From Diphasiastrum complanatum (Eukaryota; Streptophyta; Lycopodiopsida; Lycopodiales; Lycopodiaceae), in assembly GCA_029204225.1 (NCBI GenBank), contig CM055098.1, positions 19,623,303 to 19,687,302 on the forward strand: a stretch of 64,000 nt of DNA, given 5' to 3'. Every line of letters starts with the position of its first letter. Position 1 is the stretch's first letter. This document shows positions 38,501 through 52,200 of this stretch, in pieces. The translations under genes and the position numbers were made by a program. The notes beneath the pieces were generated by a model. The model searched no databases, had not been told where the DNA came from, and saw only the letters and a program-made list of their open reading frames with translations.

Positions 38501-41500
38501 CCTTTGAATACAACTTGCTTCTCATGTCTTTAGGTATATGAGCATATGCAATCCTCCCAAACACCCTCAAATCACTTACAACTAGGTTTCCTGTATAAGC
38601 TTGTTTTGGAGTTCGATTCTCTACTGCTTTAGTAGGACTCCTATTCAAAAAAAAAATTGTCGTTCTAACTGCGTCATCCCAAAATGAATTTGGAAGATTC
38701 TTACCTTTAAGCATGCTCCTAGCAGTTTCCACAACCGGTTCTTTCTATTGCAACTCCATTTTGTTGAGGTGTTTCTGTACTTGCAAACTGTCTCTTTATA
38801 GCATTGTCCTTGCAGAATATTTGAATTTCTAGAGAAAGATACTCTCACCCTTTATTTGAACAAAGCATCTTTATTTGTCTACATGTTTCTTTTTCGACCT
38901 GTGCCTTAAACCAAGTAAGCATCTGAATGCCTCATCCTTATTCTTGAGAAGGTATACCCATATCTACTTAGAATAATCATCTATAAACACCATAAAATAA
39001 CTTGCTCCTTGCGACTATGTTTTCGTAGGACCACACAAATGTGTATGAACAAGTTCTAGAATATTTCTTGCTCTAGTTTTACTAGAAGAAACAAGATAGG
39101 GCAGGCAGATATTGACAGACCACAGTGCCTGCAGGGAGGCAACGGACACACCATGAGGCAGCCACTAGACTTACACGACAGTTTTTTATAGTGGCTACCT
39201 TGCATTTTCCTTGGTCGACACCACCATCTTCCGTGACATGATGAGATAGATTGCAACTTGTGATGCCACTTGGAGACCCCCTGCACGCGAGGCTCTTCGT
39301 ACCACCATTTAAGAGAGGAGCATGCATGCATCACGAGAGAGCTCAGCCCTATACGACATGCCTGGGCCACGTATGGTTGCATTCTATCAAATGGGTGGAC
39401 TAATATTAGGCGCAAGCCTATTATCAACATATTGGTTTCATGTCCGCTGGGCACAATATTTCTCAGGGGTGTGGATGCCTCTTGAGACGACGCTGTTGCC
39501 TGATTCGAGCCTGTGATATATTTCATGTTAGCCTTTTACGAGCTGCCATTGAGGATGATGCTCCTTGTGATCTCACATTTCCTACAGAGCCAGAGTTGTT
39601 CCTTTTTTTTGCCAGTTGCCATCCATCAGGTTCGCCTTCAGCATAGTCGATGTCGCAGGCAAGTTCAATATTTAGTACAATGGGATGGTCGTCCTCTTGA
39701 GGAGGCCACTTGGGAGCCTATTCATGTTGCAGATGTTCCCTCTACTTCATGATTCGGCTAGCTATGACTATTCTTTTTTTTGTTTTGTTGTAGTATTTGC
39801 TTAGTACTTGCTTTACACAGTTATGATACTTTTGGGGTATATGTTGTGACGACTTATGGTCTCTCCATAAGTATTTCCATTAGTTCATGATTTTTCAGTA
39901 TTTAGCATGCTCACATTATTGTTTTAGATAGTCATTATGCTTGCTAGTTGGTGGAGGGCTTTGTTTTTTTGCAGGGGAGAGTTATGGACTAGGCTCATTA
40001 CATTCGCCGCATTCATTCTTTTATTCGTTATTATGCATAAGCAGGCCTAAGAGCCCTTTTTATTCATATACTGGCCTTGGGCCCTATTTGGTCATATTTC
40101 TAGGACTTGGTCACATTGATTTGGAGTGGGGGTCCTCCTTTTGGGAGGGCGCACTATTTTACCTCCAAATCCTATTCCCTTCCCTTTCTTGAATCCTCTA
40201 TTTGATTCAGGGAGAGGCCATATATAGGGCAGCATTGTATTCCTTTATTCAGTTTATGATGATTGCTCCTCTTTAGCCTCCTTAAGCATTCTCTCTTCCT
40301 GCTTTGTAGCTTAAGTCCTGCTTTCTAGCATAGCTAGTGAATCTTAGCTTGTGACTCTCTTTTTCTATAATAATCAGCTATTTATACTAATGAGAAATGT
40401 CGCTTAGGCTTATCCAATTAGGTCGTAGGTTGCAATTGGAGCTTAGCCACAATGCGCTGTCATCCATCCAGTAAGGACTTCCTGGAAATTCACTTGGTAA
40501 GTAACTTGGGTAAGTCGTTATATTCATAATAGACGGAAACAACCTTTGACACCTTCGATAGTTCGTCGTTGTCGAAGCCACCTGTTAAGCGATTCCATTG
40601 TATTTCTGCAGACTGTGTAGAAACACGAATAAAACTGCAGAGCTGGATAAATGAATGGATGTAGATTAGCTATAGGATTATGGGAGAATAATGCAACACT
40701 CCCCCTTAACCTGAATCCATAAATGCCTTGACCTTAAAACTTAGTTCTGCACAAAACTTCTTGTGTGCATCCGAACTTCGTGCCTTAGTAAAATATCCGC
40801 TGTCATGTGTTGCATTCGATAGTACTGCAAGTTTACCTCTTTGTCGAGAACTTTGCTTTTGACATAGTGATACTTAATAATAATGTGCTTACTCTTGGAA
40901 TGGAACTTGGGGTCAGCTGATAAAGCAATAGCACTTTGATTATCACAAAGTAAAATTGTCGGAGCATATTGTTTCAGACAAACGTCCAAAAGTAAATTTC
41001 TCAACCGCATTGCTTCTTTCGTAGCTTGAGAGGCTGTGATATACTCTGATTCGATAGATGATAGAGCTATCGAAGTTTTCTTGCGACTGTTCCATGAAAT
41101 AGGATTGTTATTGAGGAAGAATGTAAATCCAGATGTGGATTTACGAGTGTCTACATCTCCTCCCCAACTTGCATCGGAATAACCACTGAGATTATTGAGT
41201 TTGTCGTTGTCAACTGCTCCATAACAAATGCATAGGTCCATAGTAGCTCGAATATATCTCATAACTCTGATGAGAGCCTTCCAATGTGTAATACCAGGAT
41301 TAGCCATAAACTGACTTAAGGAACTGACAACAAAAGCTATGTCTAGTCTCGTACAGATCATTGCGTACTCAAGAGAACCTACCATCAAATGATAAGGGTA
41401 CTCACACATCTAACGTCTGAGGACACTGGTCATTCGACAATTTGAGTCCTGGCTCCATTAGTGAGTGAGGTAACTTGCAATTCATCATCAGATTATATAT

Positions 41501-44500
41501 GATCAACATATTGTAAATGTATTCTTGATTCCGGATTCCTACATGGTATCAGAATACGGCGAAAGTGCTTTTTCTATGTAATCAACTCTCAACATTGAAG
41601 ATGCAAGAGGGTGATACGCTTTCAAATCACTTAATGAAGATCAAGGATCTTCGTGAAGAGCTTCTTAGCATTGACGAAATTGTCGAGAACTCTCAATTTG
41701 TTTCAATTACTCTTAATTCACTTCCTCATTCCTATCTTCCATTTGTGTCTACTTTAAGCATATCTCTTAGGGGACAACAAATCTCCTTTGAAGAGCTTGT
41801 TGGCTTACTTCTCCAAGAAGAGCAAACAAGGATTAATTTTGGCGAACAAGAAGATCAAGCCTTCTTCACCAAAGGCAAAGGCAAGGGCAAGTGGAAAGGT
41901 AAGCCCTTCTTCTTCCAAGGATCAAAAATCCAAGGAAGGTCAAGATCAAGGATCCAAAAAGAAGGGTAAGTGCCATTATTGTAAAAAGTTTGGGCACCAC
42001 ATAAAGGAATGTAGGAAGAAGCTTACTAAGGATAAAGAGAAAGGTATTGATACAAATACAGCCATGATTTCATTAGAACATCAAAAGGAGGATGATTCTT
42101 TCAATGGCGATTTTGCTTTTGTCACTAACAATCTCATTTCTAATCAAAATGAGATTTCTACCACTTCTCGACTTGCTGGTTTTTCAGCAGAAAACATCAC
42201 TACTTCAGTTTGCAGGTTGTTGTTTTTTCTTCCATTGATTGGGTGATTGATAGCAGAGCTACACGCCATATGACTCACCATAGAGACGTCTTCACAAAGC
42301 TTATGAAAATCAAAGATGGAAGCAAGGTTCAAGGTGTTGACAACACCTCCTATCCAATTGAAGGCATTGGATCTATACCACTCATTCTTCCCAATGGAGA
42401 AGAAAAGTACATTCGAAATGTACTTTATGTTCCTAAGAGTAAGAAAAATCTCATTTCGGTCTCTACAATCATGAATCAAGGATTGATTGTAGAATTTAAA
42501 GAAGACAAATGTCTTATAAAAGACCCAAAGAGATCACTTTTAATTGTTGCTTCGGGAACATTGCGAGGAGGTTTGTTTTTGTTGGATATTTATGAGCCTA
42601 AAGCTTTGACATCCTTTGGTCTTGTTGCTACTAATTCACATGCATTGGAGTTGGCTAAACTATGGCATGCGAGGTACGGGCACCTCAATTTTGGAAGTTT
42701 GAATATGTTGAAGAAATTGAACATGGTGGAGGCATTCCAAATATGGAGCATCCCGAAGGACATGTATGCGAAGGATGCATACTTGGTAAGTTTCAACGGA
42801 AGCCTTTTCCTATTGATGGGACTATCAAAGTTGGTGATAAGTTTGCCTTAATTCATAGTGATGTATGTGGTCCAGTGAGGACCGAATCCATTGGTAAATG
42901 CAAGTACTTTGTTACTTTTATTGATGATTTTTCAAGGTTTACAGGGATCTTTCCTATGAAGGCAAAATCTGAAGTTTTTCAACGCTTCAAAGATTTTCTA
43001 GCTATGACAGAAAATCAATTTGGGCATACTTTGAAGATACTACGTACCCATCGAGGAGGGGAATACATTAAAAGTACGTTCGGCACGTTTCTTCAAAGCA
43101 AAGCCATTCTACAAATGACTACACCTTACACACCGCAACAAAATGGTGTTGCCGAGAGGAAAAATCGCACAATCATGGAGATGGCTCGTTGCATGCTTAA
43201 GGCAAAGGGCGTTCCCCACAAGTTTTGTGCTGAAGCGGTTATTACGGCGGCATACATTAGTAATCGGTGTTCGACTAAAGCCTTGAAGATTTTGACTCCT
43301 TATGAAGTTTGGTATGGTAAGAAGTCATCGGTTTCTCACTTTCGCACTTTTGGTTGCACGACTTATGCGTCTATTCCTAATAAGCTAGGATCCAAACTAG
43401 ATGATAAAGGAGTAAAATGCATTTTTATGGGCTATAGTAGTGAAAGTAAAGGCTATAGATTGTTTAATGTGGATACTAACAAAATCATAGTGAGTCGTGA
43501 TGTTCATTTTGATGAGAAGAACTCCTATGATCTTTCGCCCATTCATGTCATGAAAGGGGACATCCCCCAAGATGACTATGTTGAAGTGTTTCCAGATTTG
43601 GTATCACCATCTAGTGTTGAAGAGGAGGGACTGCCATCATCCTCTAATGGACAGCCCACTGGACTACGCTTTATTTCATGCATACATCTGAGTTTATTAT
43701 CATCATTTTGCTATATGTTGATGATATTATCATCACGAGTAGTAATGAACAATATATTGCAGCCTCAAATTCTGATCTTGCTTCAGTTTATGATACATCA
43801 GATTTAGGCCAATTGCATTTCTACCTTGGTCTTAAGTTTTTGCAAGGAAAGGCTGGAATCTTCATTACCCAACAACAGTACATTAAGCAGATTTTGAAGC
43901 GTTTCAAAATGGAAGATTGCAAGCCGGTTGCTACACCAATTGAGACGGGCCTGAAGTTAAGTAATCAAAGTGGTGGTGAACCATTTGATACTACACTATA
44001 TTGTCAAGCGGTTGGAAGTCTCATTTACTTATGCAACTCAAGACCAGACATATCTTATAGTGTTTCCCTCATGAGTCAATTCATGCATGCTCCGTTGACA
44101 TCACATTGGAAAGCATTGAAGAGGATCCTTCGATATCTTCAAGGAAGTAAAACACTTGGTCTGTTTTATCCTTCTAGTGATGATGCATGTTTGGCTGGTT
44201 TTTGTGACTCGGATTGGGGTGGAGATCAAGACACTAGACGCTCTACTAGTGGTCATTGCTTTTTCATTGGAAATTCTGCAGTTTCTTGGTTTAGCAAGAA
44301 GCAGCCCACCGTTGCTACATCCTCAAGTCATCTTTTATTAGTTCGACACTATTACTGAACAAAAGTGTGTCGTCCACATAGAAAGTGATAATAATAAAAG
44401 ACTGTTGCACTGACTTGAAATAGACATTCGAGTCTAAAGTGCTTGGTTCATAGCCGTGATCAATAAGAAAAGTGTCGATCCTTTGGAACCATGCTCTGGC

Positions 44501-47500
44501 AGATTGCTTCAAGCAATCTTCTTCGATAACTTCATTCAGATAGGTTCTTTGTACATCCATCTGATGTACCTCTAGATTGGTTGCAGCAGCATATGGCAGT
44601 AGAAGTTTGATTGAAGAATGCTTAACTATCGGACTGAAAGTCTCAGTATAGTTGACATTTTATATCTGCGAAAATTTTCCCGTGACAAGTTGAGCTTTTC
44701 TTTGATCAATGCTTCCAGCCGCCTTGTATTTGATTTGGAATATCCATTTGCAATCAACTACATTTATGCTGGCAGGCAATTCGACAATAGTCCAGGTCTG
44801 GTTCTTGATGAGAGATGAATACGCTCTATCCATAGCTTCGCTCCATAGATCGGAATCAGGCTAACTAAGTGCTTCTTCGATAGTAGTCGGCTCTTGAATA
44901 AGATAAGCAACAGATTCTTCGATATACCTTATAGGTGGTCTGCGCTCTCTTGTCGATCTTCTGGGAGATAAGTGAGGTTGTTGCTGAGCTGCAACATCTT
45001 CTGATTCGTTGTTAATAAGTTGTTCATCTGGTGTAGACGAGCTTGGACCTTCGATAGGATTAGTCAAGTCAGGAACAGAAATGTTCGATACTCTAGGAGT
45101 GTCCGACAATTCGACTATGTTAGCTTTTCCCTTACTTTTGAGGTCGATAAACTGATCTTCGATAAAGACAATATCCCGACCAGTGAATATCTTCGATTCG
45201 ACAGGATCATATAGCTTATAAGCTTTATCTGAAGTAGTATATCCAATCAAAATGGATTTGATACTGTGGAAGTCGAGCTTCTTCCTTATATCCTGAGGTA
45301 TTTGCGCGTAAGCGAGACATGCAAACACGCGTAAATTCGATAGTGATGGTTTGGAGCCTGTCCAAACTTCGTAACGTGTTTTTTCAGAGAGTCCTTTAGT
45401 AGTACATCTATTCTGGATATAAGCTATAGTGGAAACAACTTCAGCCCAAAAGAATTTCGAAAGTGTCGCATGAGCAAGCATACACTTAGCCGCTTCGACC
45501 AAGGTTCGCTCTCTCAACAAGTCTCCGATTGAGGCGAATAGGAGGTGATACATTGTTGCTCAATGTCGTTGTTAAGGCAATACTCCTTGAATTCGGTTGA
45601 GATGTACTCTCCCCTGTTGTCAGACCTCAGTGCTTTGATTTTTTTTCTAGTTTCCATTTTTGCACTCTCCTTCAATTGTCGAAAAATCTTGAAAGCTTCT
45701 GACTTCTGCTTAATGAAACAAACAGATGTTCTTCTCAAATATTCGTCAATAAAGGTAATGAAATACTTTGCATCAAGCAATGATGCAGTTTGCGTTGGAC
45801 CACATATGTCTGAGTGAACAACATCTAGGACATCTTTTGTTGCATGCCTATGACTTGATCTAAATGGAATCTTAGTCTGTTTTCCGACAATGCAGCTATG
45901 ACAGACGGGGAGGTCGACTTTATTGGTTGGATAGTCGAGATAAGTCAGGGTGGAGAGGGATGCTGACGGTGGTGAGTAGCATGATAGCCAAGGTAGGAAG
46001 AGTTAAGGGATGGCTCCTAGGCTGGTAGAGGGGTCAGAAGTAATGTGCAAGCCAAGAGCGAAGAGGGAAGCAAGGTCTACAAGGGAACGCTCATTGGCGG
46101 ACAATCGTGAGCTAGAGAGGATTTGGCAAGGGTGCACAACAAGTTGATGGAGGGTGGTGAGATCTTCACGAGCCAAGGCAAGAGACAGTCGTCGGTGGGA
46201 AAAGACGAGGGGAGGGGAAACAGGTGGGAAGAGGGAAGTGGTTCGTATGGGCTCATCCGGAGGAAGAATGGTCGCATCCGACCAACGGAGAAGGGACCGA
46301 AATTCAAGCAAGGGAGAAGCAAGAATTTTAAGGACGAAGGGCCCCTTAAGACAGAAGGAGTTGCCAAAGGCAAGCAACTTATAGAAAGAGTGGGGCTGAA
46401 GCAAGGGGGAACGGCTGCAGCTGAGGTCATGAAGGAGAGAAGAAAAAAAATGCTAGTGCTGGGAGGGGCGGAGGAGGGAGGATAGGTGATGTAGAACTAA
46501 GGACTTGCTTTCAAGGAAAGGATTGGGTATACAAGGGCCACAATTAGTTGTAGCGGCTGTGTAGACAAACAGGCGTGGCCCAAATATTAAGGATGGTGTC
46601 CATGACGGTATGACCTTTCGCAAAACCAAGCTGCTCACTGGAAAGCACAGAGCCAACAAGGGAGATAAGTGTAAAGCCATGGCCTTGGCCATGATTTTAT
46701 AAAAGGTGTTGAGCATGGTGAGAGGTTAGAAGTCAGACAAAGCGAGGGGGAGGGGCTTCTTAGGGAGCTTGATTAATCCTTTTGAGACGTAGAGTGGTAA
46801 GGAACTAGAAGAAAAAGCCTATGGGGCCAGCTCAAGAAGGCCAGGACCCAACTAAGGCCAGAACTATGCAGAAACTCAGGGCAAACTCTACTTACAAGCA
46901 ACATAATATCATACATTGGTTAATCACAAATTTGAAAATTTGTTCAGTTGTCAACAAGGACATAGCATGAGCAAGCATGAAATCCGTTGGAGCCGACTGC
47001 CTTGTCTCCTCCGAACCTTTGCTACGCAGAATGTGATGAGGAATGCCTCTCTCTAGGCTCACTTATACACAATCCTCAAGCACCCCTTAACCTTGACATG
47101 TTTGCATAGCCGACACGTTTGCATAGCCGACACTTGCCATTTGGTAGTACCTTGAGACACATGCAAGCAAGTAGGCTGACATGTGTCACTCACACTGGAT
47201 CAAGTGTCGTAATGAGCATGAGACACGTGTCATGTTTGACCAATCAACTTTGACGTGTGTCACTCATACACCGGACCAAGTGTCTCTAGTGAGCATATGA
47301 CACATGTCACACTGGGTAGTCAACTCCTACTTCAGTAGCTCTAATTATAGTTTATTAACAATTTAGTTACAAAGATCACCGCAGGCCCCAGTGACTTGGT
47401 CATTTTAGTAATCACAATAATTACAAAATGTACATCTGTCTATGAAACTGTAAATAATTGGGATGTTGAGTAAAATCTGGAACAGATGATATCTTCTTTT

Positions 47501-49184
47501 TTGTTGACTTTATCTTGGAGCACTTCACCCCTTCCTTCACTTTGGCCACCATCGCTATTATCTCTTCTTTTTCCTCCGATTAAGCTATGTTTGCTTGGTT
47601 TGCAATCCTTCTTCTTCTCATATCTGCTGCTCTTTTGTTGCACCCTTGCAATATGTCTGGGGCTGTTATAGTAATAGCAAAATTCTTCCTTGTTTCTAAT
47701 TTGCTCATTCAATCGGATTTCCTCTGCTCAACTCTTGTATCATTATTCTCAATTGTTCTGGTGAAGTTCTGGCTTGTTCCCCCTTCTCACTTTTGTGCTC
47801 TTCTATCTACGTTATGCCTCTGCATCCAGCAAGCGGCCTTGGAGAATTTCTTGTTGAAATGTAATGAAGATCATAGAGCTTGTTACTCATTCAAGGCCTT
47901 CTCCACGTGAGTTGGCTCATAACCTCATGTTGAACCAAGATCCCAGCAATTTGCATGCTTGGTCCCCTTTGTATTGTATGAAGGGCATCCAAAAGTTTGT
48001 ACTATGGGGTAACAACAATGTCAAGTAAATATGAAGGTTTTGGTGTGTACAACACAAGAACCTAGGGACTTAAAGAAAAACCTGGGGATTTTAAATTGAG
48101 ATTTGCAGATGATCAATACGGTTGGCGATGCCCATTTGCTATGTCAAAATCAAAGAGTTATTTTTCAATATGATGGACCTTTATATAGGTGTGCTTACTG
48201 ATGTTTAGAATCTTGTTCTGATTCTAAGTGCAGATGTGGAAGGTCTATGTGTCATCATGGTTGAAAAGGCCAGTGCAGCTTTTTATGTGCGTCAAGCTGC
48301 ATCCTTTTCAAATATAATACACCTCCTATGTATGCTGATGGAGTGAATGCTATTGCAGGCAAACACATGGAATGCTGCATCGGATGGGCCACTGCAAAAG
48401 ATGATCATAATAACATCTCGTCTTTTAAGTGATTCCCATCGTTATATCTTGCGTTGTTTGCGGATGCACTGCAATGTACAACTACTCACAATTTTCTCCT
48501 CAGTTTCAGAGGTAAGTCTGTTTTGACACAAATTTGACCTAGTTACATATTGCCGTCTTATCTCTATGGTTGAGGAGAGAGAGAGAGAGAGAGAGAGGGA
48601 GAGGTTTATAAATGTCTTCTAATGCCAAAAGGCACATAAGACCAAGTAAGTACATCTTCATTAATGTCATCAGTGTACCAAAGGTAAATAAGACTGAAAA
48701 GTACATTTCAAGTACGTCTCATGTTGTGGGAGTGTAAAACATCTTGAATAACATGTTGAACTAAAGTTGAAACAAAAAATGAAACTCAAACTGGAACTGA
48801 ATCTGAAATTTAACCTAAAACAGATTTTAAAAAACAGAGGCCTATAGCCATGAAAGATCATATCTTTGTCTCTGGCTGCAATGAACTACAGAAAGTCCTA
48901 TTTTTTAACAATGGTGGAGCTGTATGGTGTGAGTAGTGTAATTTCCGAGAGGAGCCTGGTCCTCTAGACGAACGGCAATGTGAATTTCTGAAGTGTCTGA
49001 TAATCTCCAGGCTCCTTTATGATCTTGATGTCTACAGGGATCTCTGCCTTGTCCTCTGAATCCAACTGTGCATCTGACCAAGGGTGTTGTCTAGAAAAGA
49101 AGGGTTTTTGCATCTATTGGCTGGTACTGGAGCTCATGGTTTGACAAAGATCAATCAAAGGACCTACGCGACAAAGCATATACC

Positions 49185-49251
<67 letters not shown>

Positions 49252-52200
49252 TTATTGTCCATGAAAGCTAAAAGGCATATAAGACTAAATAGTACATGTC
49301 AAGTGTGATAGTCTATCTAGGAACATAAAAAAATGTCTCCAAAACAAAACTCAAATGAAAACTAGTCTCTGATCATCAAAATGGGCTCCAAAAGAACTCA
49401 GTGAACTAAATTAAACAAAAAGAGCTATGTGCATGAATGAGCAGATACTATAAATGATAACTTGAAACAATGATATACTAGTCAATGCCTTGATCTATAC
49501 ATATATGAAAGTCAAATAACAGGTCCTAGTAGAGCTGGAACTTTACTGAAATAAGAAAGGACAGATGCCCCCGACACCGCAGATGGTACTGAAGATGGAG
49601 GGGGTTGTCATCTCTGAGGTCTCTGAACAGCCATCAATGATAAATGCTGCCTTTGACCATGGAATCAGTTGTGGAATGGGATATCAGATTCATGCTCAGA
49701 TAGTGCCTCACTCTCAGTATCTGCTCTAGAGCATCTCCTCGAGAAAAAAGAGGCAATCTGGGGCTGAGAGAGAGAGAGAGTGAGAGAGAGAGAGAGAGAG
49801 AGTGAGAGAGAGAGATGAAATGAAATCTTTACTAATATCTGCTGAGACCCATCAAGATTTGGGGAAAAAAATTTACTTTAAATACCTTGTCTTTTGCAGC
49901 TTTGAAGAGCTGTTTGTTTTAATCCATCCACGGAGAATCCTCTTAACCAAGTCAATCCCTAGTCCCTTGAAAATTTTTATCTATCTGCTGGAATCTCTTT
50001 ACAAAAAATCCAATCTGTTTACCAGGTTTTCAAATACATTTGATAGATTAGCTAGTTTCAGATGATGCATGTTATGTTTTTGTGCTATAGCATTCTCACA
50101 TACGCTTTGTGTTCTACCTGCACATCCTGCAAGTCTTCTTCTTTTTGTTAATATTTTTCCAGCTGCCCAATCTCAATAGCCTACTCAAAGGAGTTGGTCC
50201 TTATCCTACAAATTTATTGCCTTTTCCATGTCAAAGAGTCCTCATGCAAGTAGTTCCACTCCCTATAAATGGCATGGGAGTAATTGCTTCTCTGTAGAAG
50301 GACACATCTCTCCTTAGCCTCAACTTAATCTCTCATGGCTTCTTTACTTTGTGTAAGCTCCTCATCTATTCTCCAACTTTGTACCATCCTTTACCCTGTT
50401 ATTGCCTCAATGGCCCTGTGGAGTAGCCTGCTGGTTTTGATGTTTCAATTTTGTTCAGAACATTAGATAGTGAGTACGTTAGCACAAGGCTTCTTCTAGC
50501 GGGAGAATTCCTGTTCCTACTGATAAAATAGGGTGTGGGCTTTGTACTTTGAACCCCTAAATTGGCTTTTAGGGACCTTTCTTTATATTGCTTTCACCTT
50601 CTTCGAGGAGTATTTTTTTAGTCCTGATGCGCATTCTAGATCAGTTACAACGGTGAGGAAAAGAATTCAGGATTTTGACAAGGAGGGTGACTGGTTTAGG
50701 TCTTCAGGCAGTGCTTTGAAATTTTTTTATGCAGCTTGTCAATAGTAATTTGTTTCCCATGTGTTTCAGGACGCACATGCAACTTTCCCGGGCACACCAC
50801 TTGGCACAGATGCCTATGCAGAGTACAAAAACTTGTTGCTTCAAGATTTTGATACAGTTTCTGGTACAGACCCTGCGCATGATCAAATTGTGCATGACCC
50901 AAAGGGTGAGGAAAATATTGCACTTGCTGAGGTTATACAGTCACAACCAGAAGTGAATCCACAAGAGCACAAAGAATCACCTCTCTGGGCTCCTGAGAGC
51001 AATGAAGACAGAGACTCCAGAGCAGCAAGTGAAAAGAAAAAAAGTCCTACAATCCAAGTATACTACATCCCTCTCATACTATGCCCGCTGACACCAAAAA
51101 TATTTGTACTGCCATCAGGAGCGGCAATTGCTGAGGCACCCTTGTTAGATAGTCCAGACTATTCTCTGGGTCCTGGGCTGCCAGGAATAGATATTGGGGT
51201 GCCAATTGATGGCGAAGAGCACATACCTCCTGGAGCAATCCTTCTGGCTTTCTTTCTCCAACATTTAGGGTCGCAGGTCGGTTTTGTTGCCAAAGATGGA
51301 CAATTTTCTGATTTGGAATATGCACTCTTCTTCTGGTGACTGGAGTGCTTGTTCAAAGCCAAAATTCATTTAAGCTGCATAGTCGAGCTAGACATCTATT
51401 TGTTTAGAGTTTTAGTTGCTTTACATTTTCAGTGATAGTTGGCATTTCAGTTACTTGCATAAGGATGGATACATAGATGATAGTTCTTGGGGTCTTTGTG
51501 TGTTGCTGCATCCTAATGAAGTAGTATGAAGATTATTTGCTGTATATTTGTTTATGGGCCATTAGATATTGATATTCTTAGAGTGTGGTTTTGAAGCAGA
51601 ACTTTTTCTTCTTCTTAAAAATACGTCCTTCTGGCTTTTGTTCTCCAACATTTAGGGTCGCAGGTTGGTTTGTTACCAAATATGGACAATTTTCTGATTT
51701 GGAATATGCACTCTTCTTCTGGTGACTGGATTGCTTGTTCAAAGCTAGACATCTATTTGTTTAGAGTTTTAGTTGCTTAACATTTTCAGTGATAGTGGGC
51801 ATTTCAGTTACTTGCATAAGGATGGATACATAGTTCTTGGGGTCTTTGTGCAACCCCTTTCCATCTGGTGTCTAGTTGCAGCTTAATGTTCTCAATGGCT
51901 TATGTTTTGTGTTGTGCAGTTGGATCTCAAATTTGAAGTTTTTACTTTAGGGCGTCTTGCAAGAGCTGTGGGAAAGTTTATGATTGAGTTACCCAACCTC
52001 CCAGAAGGGGGTGGGCACACTAAACGTCCTGCGGGATTGGTGATCATAGATCGTTCTTTAGATCTTATCACTCCCTCATGCCATGGGGACTCTCTAGTTG
52101 ACCAAATGTTTTTCTGTCTTCCTAGAAGAACTCGAAAGGATGCACCTATACATCCTGTCCCAGTCGGTGCTGCAGCTAATTTCATATCAACTCCTGTGGT

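Noticed and set aside
46003-46485. Overlapping frames above 100 codons on both strands
   Set aside because: Neither has a recognisable motif, and compositional bias explains their length. Left unassigned.
50533-50745. 70-codon frame in MIP3 intron 3 as an extra exon
   Set aside because: Exon 3 joins exon 4 directly in frame and in family order (SVSE to DAHATFPG), so no exon is needed.
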